A stretch of 9,551 bases of DNA from an uncultured Bacillota bacterium (GTDB lineage Bacteria; Bacillota_I; Bacilli_A; RFN20; CAG-631), in assembly GCA_905197115.1 (NCBI GenBank), contig CAJJXN010000057.1, forward strand, positions 1-9,551, given 5' to 3'. Of this stretch, positions 7,322-9,551 are shown one piece after another (the stretch's first letter is position 1; every line of letters begins with the position of its first letter). Position numbers and translations under genes: made by a program. The notes under the pieces were generated by a model, which ran no database searches, had not been told where the DNA came from, and saw only the letters and a program-made list of their open reading frames with translations.

Positions 7322-7932
7322 TTTGTTTTAAAAGCTTATTTCATGAATTAAGTTTTGAATATCTAAAATTGAATTCTTTAATGATTTGTCATGCTTGTTT
7401 TTCTCAATTTGAAATTGCCGATTTAACGATTATTCATTTAAACACTAAAATTTGGGTTTTATATTATTATAATGATTTTTTAAAAAATCTAATTTATCAA
7501 TATAAGGGATGTTATGATATTGAGCTTGCAAAAGTATTTTTATCTCCCTTTATTCGACAAATTAAACGAAAATATAAAAACCATCTCATTGTCTTTCCAC
7601 CTTCAAGTGCAGACGAAAATCAAACACGTGGTTTCAATCATATGGAGGAGGTTGCAAAAACTATTTCCAATCGTGTTTATACTATTTTTTATAAAAGAGA
7701 AAATAAAAAACAAGCAACCACACCATTTCATCTACGATATCAAATAAAAAATGCCATTTATATGACAAAAAATGAGATTTTAGAAAATCAAAAAATATTA
7801 CTTATTGATGATATTTACACATCTGGGAATACGATTCAAACTTGCATAAAATTATTACAAACTAACATTCAAAAAATACGTGATTTATCCGTCATTTGTA
7901 TTTGTAAAACAAAAAATAATGTCGATATTTGA
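7279..7932 (+). CDS. comFC: ComFC, competence phosphoribosyltransferase-like protein
   Basis: ComFC works with ComFA in late steps of DNA uptake and is needed for full transformation in species where it was tested. Its fold is a type I phosphoribosyltransferase. Seen: 217 residues, a normal family length. An N-terminal double CxxC zinc site (Cys13, Cys16, Cys37, Cys40) is followed by the YKG motif (75-77), RGFNHMEEVAK (117-127) and the PRPP-loop motif ILLIDDIYTSGNT (173-185). Start: ATG at 7279, 43 bases inside comFA in another frame, is the only canonical start before the first CxxC. An in-frame TAA at 7255 limits any longer form. No clear Shine-Dalgarno precedes it, so its translation probably depends on ribosomes translating comFA. 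It ends in TGA. No terminator follows, so read-through into csp is possible. Confidence 0.93.
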   Translation: MHSNIKSQKRDTCLICFKSLFHELSFEYLKLNSLMICHACFSQFEIADLTIIHLNTKIWVLYYYNDFLKNLIYQYKGCYDIELAKVFLSPFIRQIKRKYKNHLIVFPPSSADENQTRGFNHMEEVAKTISNRVYTIFYKRENKKQATTPFHLRYQIKNAIYMTKNEILENQKILLIDDIYTSGNTIQTCIKLLQTNIQKIRDLSVICICKTKNNVDI

Positions 7933-7945
7933 AGACTTCTTTTGC

Positions 7946-7974
7946 TTTATTTCTTCCCATAAAAAGGATACTAT
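7946..7974 (+). promoter_or_regulatory. Candidate promoter of the cold-shock gene
   Basis: TTTATT (7946-7951) and TACTAT (7969-7974) are spaced 17 nt and lie in the comFC-csp gap, giving a leader of about 30 nt. That is too short for the long structured leader of enteric cspA. The -35 is a poor match, so confidence is limited. Confidence 0.4.
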
Positions 7975-8010
7975 AGGTTTGTTAGCATTAGCATAAGTGA
8001 GGTGTAGAAA

Positions 8011-8214
8011 ATGAAGGGAAAAGTAAAATGGTTTAATTCTAACAAAGGGTTTGGTTTTATTAATCGAGGAGAAGGTCCTGACATATTTGTTCATTATTCA
8101 CAAATTCGTCTAGATGGTTACAAAACATTAGATGAAGGTGAAGATGTTGAATTTGAATTATGTCAAACAGAACGCGGCTTACAAGCACACAACGTTACCA
8201 AAATTTTAAACTAA
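8011..8214 (+). CDS. Cold-shock domain protein (CspA family)
   Basis: Small single-domain nucleic-acid-binding protein that acts in the cytoplasm as an RNA chaperone and melts mRNA structure, in the cold or constitutively. Seen: 67 residues, the standard family length. It begins MKGKVKWFN and has RNP1 KGFGFI (12-17) and RNP2 DIFVHYS (24-30). The aromatic residues that stack on bases (Trp7, Phe14, Phe16, Phe26, His28, Tyr29) are all present. The region around GLQAHNVTKI at the end also matches the family. The ribosome site GAGGTG (7999-8004) lies 6 nt before the ATG. A strong terminator follows within 10 bases. Several Csp paralogues usually exist per genome, so no specific letter (cspA, B, C) is assigned. 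Confidence 0.97.
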   Translation: MKGKVKWFNSNKGFGFINRGEGPDIFVHYSQIRLDGYKTLDEGEDVEFELCQTERGLQAHNVTKILN

Positions 8215-8221
8215 TCAAATC

Positions 8222-8258
8222 AAAAAGAATTACCCTTGAACAGGTAATTCTTTTTTTT
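8222..8258. terminator. Bidirectional terminator between csp and the membrane protein gene
   Basis: AAAAAGAATTACC (8222-8234) pairs perfectly with GGTAATTCTTTTT (8243-8255) over 13 bp around an 8-nt loop. It is followed by more T on the plus strand, and the reverse strand also has a T-run after the stem. It serves both convergent genes. The stop codon of the minus-strand gene (8230-8232) is part of the left arm, so that gene's last codons encode the loop and right arm. Confidence 0.9.
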
Positions 8259-8745
8259 CTTTTTTCAAAGTAATAATTAAATCTATTATAATAAATATCA
8301 AATAAGCTAAATAAATTAGCGAAACAACAATCCAACCCCAAGCACGCGAAATGTCCATCTTTAAATACATTAAATTACGCCAACTGTTCGCCATAATAGG
8401 AATAAATAAAATATAAATAAATCCAACTACTGCACATAAAAAGGCACTTAATCTTTTCATTGGTTTATTTGAAACTGTTTTGTAAAACAAAAAAGAGCCT
8501 ATTGGAAATAAGATTGCACAAAAGTTAAAAGAAGACGTTTTTAAAATTGTAATCGTTTCTACCACCTTAGGATTCGATTCAGAGGGCACTTTTTGATATG
8601 TGCCTGCTAAAATACGAAATCCATTAGCATAAAAGCTTTGATCTGTATCTACATAAATAATCGGCAAAGTTAAAAATAAAATTACAATTATTAAAGAGAT
8701 GCCTAAATAAACAAACATCATTTTATCCATTTTTTTCTTATTCAT
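8230..8745 (-). CDS. Hypothetical membrane protein with four predicted transmembrane helices
   Basis: I do not recognise a family. Seen: 171 residues, beginning with a positively charged tail (MNKKKMDK). Hydrophobic helices lie at about 10-32, 71-88, 99-120 and 136-160, and a Lys/Glu-rich cytoplasmic tail ends the protein. The segment between helices 1 and 2 (33-70, FYANGFRILAGTYQK then a polar stretch) would face outside if the N-terminus is inside by the positive-inside rule. No catalytic motif is visible. The ATG at 8745-8743 is preceded by GGAG at 7 nt. It is transcribed divergently from the lipoprotein gene, the two starts being about 120 bases apart, so the two may share regulation. That is inference only. 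Confidence 0.85.
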   Translation of the reverse strand: MNKKKMDKMMFVYLGISLIIVILFLTLPIIYVDTDQSFYANGFRILAGTYQKVPSESNPKVVETITILKTSSFNFCAILFPIGSFLFYKTVSNKPMKRLSAFLCAVVGFIYILFIPIMANSWRNLMYLKMDISRAWGWIVVSLIYLAYLIFIIIDLIITLKKEKKELPVQG

Positions 8746-8765
8746 ATTATCACTCCATTTATATT

Positions 8766-8774
8766 ATTATAGCA
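8766..8774 (-). promoter_or_regulatory. Extended -10 promoter of the membrane protein gene
   Basis: TGCTATAAT on the minus strand is a perfect extended -10 (TGn before TATAAT), about 20 nt upstream of the start codon. The region 17 nt further upstream (TTCCTC) is a poor -35, which extended -10 promoters tolerate. Confidence 0.6.
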
Positions 8775-8832
8775 TGGAGAAGCAAATAGAGGAAATATTT
8801 TTAAAAATGTTTTATTTTTATATTTTTTTAGG

Positions 8833-8838
8833 TATAAT
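8833..8838 (+). promoter_or_regulatory. -10 element of the lipoprotein gene promoter
   Basis: A perfect TATAAT lies 29 nt before the lipoprotein start codon, preceded by long A- and T-tracts (8791-8830) that could act as an UP-like element. The -35 (TTTTAT at 8810-8815, spacing 17) is weak. Confidence 0.5.
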
Positions 8839-8867
8839 AAATAAAAATCTAAAAGGAGGTACTTTCA

Positions 8868-9551
8868 ATGAAACGTATTTTTAGCATATTAATGGCACTC
8901 TTTTTTCTATCAAGTTGTAATCAAGCGAATTCTTCTTTATCTAATTTAAATCAACCAATTTCAAATTGGAATCATGATGAACTTGATTTAATGCAACAAG
9001 TTTTAGGTGAAAATCAACAAATCCCTTATTTTTACTTTAAAGAATATGAATGTGAAATTTCGACTTTTACAGAAGGCACTCCTTTTGTTTATATTTATGC
9101 CAAAAATGCAAATAAGTCCGATTTATTAGAATATAGTTTTATTTTAAAAGATAATCAATTTAATCAAATTGGGATAGATCTCATTAATCGTGATTTTATT
9201 TATATTGTTACAAAAGAATTAACTAATTCTTATTATATGTACATTCAGTATTTATATGATTCGACTTTTGAAGGGATAAGAATTCAAGCCTATCTTAGAG
9301 AACCAGCAAAAGAAAGCATGAGTTGGCCTGCACAAGAAATTGCAACATTTACAAATACTTCCCTTAATGCTTTCCCCGCTTATGAAAACGGAACGCGTTA
9401 TACTTATCATTTAAGAAATGTAGAAAATCATTTAATCGTTTATTTATCAATTCAAGGAATTCTCGTTACAGCGGAACAAGAATATAAAGAAATTCTACAA
9501 AAAGAAAATTGGAGTATAGATGATTCTCAATTTGATACTTATGGTTATATC
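8868..9551 (+). CDS. Putative lipoprotein with tandem repeated domain (3' partial)
   Basis: Seen: the frame is open from ATG 8868 to the window end (228 residues, no stop), with a near-perfect ribosome site AAAGGAGGT (8852-8860) 7 nt upstream. The N-terminus is a short lipoprotein signal: MKR, a hydrophobic core to residue 15, then lipobox LSSC with Cys17 as the lipidated residue. The mature protein is therefore predicted to be anchored to the outer face of the membrane. The region after a Ser/Asn-rich linker appears to hold two copies of one domain. Trp34 matches Trp153, the VYIYA strand (74-78) matches VYLSI (191-195), and EYSFILKDNQF (88-98) matches EYKEILQKENW (205-215), an offset of about 118 residues. 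I do not recognise the family or a binding function. More repeats may lie beyond the window. Confidence 0.85.
   Translation, partial: MKRIFSILMALFFLSSCNQANSSLSNLNQPISNWNHDELDLMQQVLGENQQIPYFYFKEYECEISTFTEGTPFVYIYAKNANKSDLLEYSFILKDNQFNQIGIDLINRDFIYIVTKELTNSYYMYIQYLYDSTFEGIRIQAYLREPAKESMSWPAQEIATFTNTSLNAFPAYENGTRYTYHLRNVENHLIVYLSIQGILVTAEQEYKEILQKENWSIDDSQFDTYGYI

Noticed and set aside
7514..7747. Plus-strand 77-residue open frame inside comFC
   Set aside because: Out-of-frame reading of comFC, whose own motifs are clear.
7933..7960. Hairpin GAAG-A-CTTC after comFC as a terminator
   Set aside because: The arms leave a one-base loop and cannot fold as drawn. No other stem precedes the T-rich stretch.
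7885..8094. Minus-strand 69-residue open frame across the comFC-csp junction
   Set aside because: It overlaps the end of comFC, the csp promoter and the conserved csp RNP1/RNP2 codons; no sign of an independent gene.
8791..8830. AT-rich tract before the lipoprotein gene as an origin or riboswitch
   Set aside because: It has no DnaA boxes, no iterons and no structured leader. It is best read as promoter-associated A/T tracts.

Overview
The window is a strongly AT-rich, gene-dense stretch of a low-GC Gram-positive genome. The gene content (GatCAB amidotransferase, ComFA/ComFC competence proteins, a Csp, a lipoprotein with a classical lipobox) and the strong AGGAGG-type ribosome sites point to Bacillota, probably a Bacilli/Erysipelotrichia lineage close to the Mollicutes. 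The exact taxon cannot be fixed from this sequence. Tryptophans are read from TGG, and comFC ends at a TGA, so the standard bacterial code (TGA = stop) fits.

Layout. Positions 2-2641 (+) hold the 5'-truncated end of a fused ATPase/FtsX-type permease ABC transporter. It converges on a 64-residue hypothetical gene (-, 2663-2857, TTG start). The two share a bidirectional terminator, and the small gene's stop codon lies in its loop. The complete gatC-gatA-gatB operon follows on the minus strand (6122 down to 2953), with its own terminator at 2919-2945. This is the tRNA-dependent amidotransferase that makes Gln-tRNA(Gln) and/or Asn-tRNA(Asn). A short AT-rich intergenic region with a perfect inverted repeat separates gatC from the divergent comFA-comFC pair (+, 6218-7932), which encodes the DNA-uptake helicase and its phosphoribosyltransferase-like partner. 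No comFB lies between them. A cold-shock protein gene (+, 8011-8214) follows and converges on a four-helix membrane protein gene of unknown function (-, 8230-8745), again with the stop codon inside a shared terminator. Divergent from that gene is a lipoprotein gene (+, 8868 to the window end, 3'-truncated) whose product appears to contain a tandemly repeated domain of about 118 residues.

Most of the window is core housekeeping (amidotransferase, cold shock) plus the comF competence pair. I see no mobile element, CRISPR array, phage gene, tRNA or rRNA, and no convincing novel multi-gene system. No gene-free stretch exceeds 300 bases. The least understood parts are the 64-residue ORF, the membrane protein and the repeat-containing lipoprotein.
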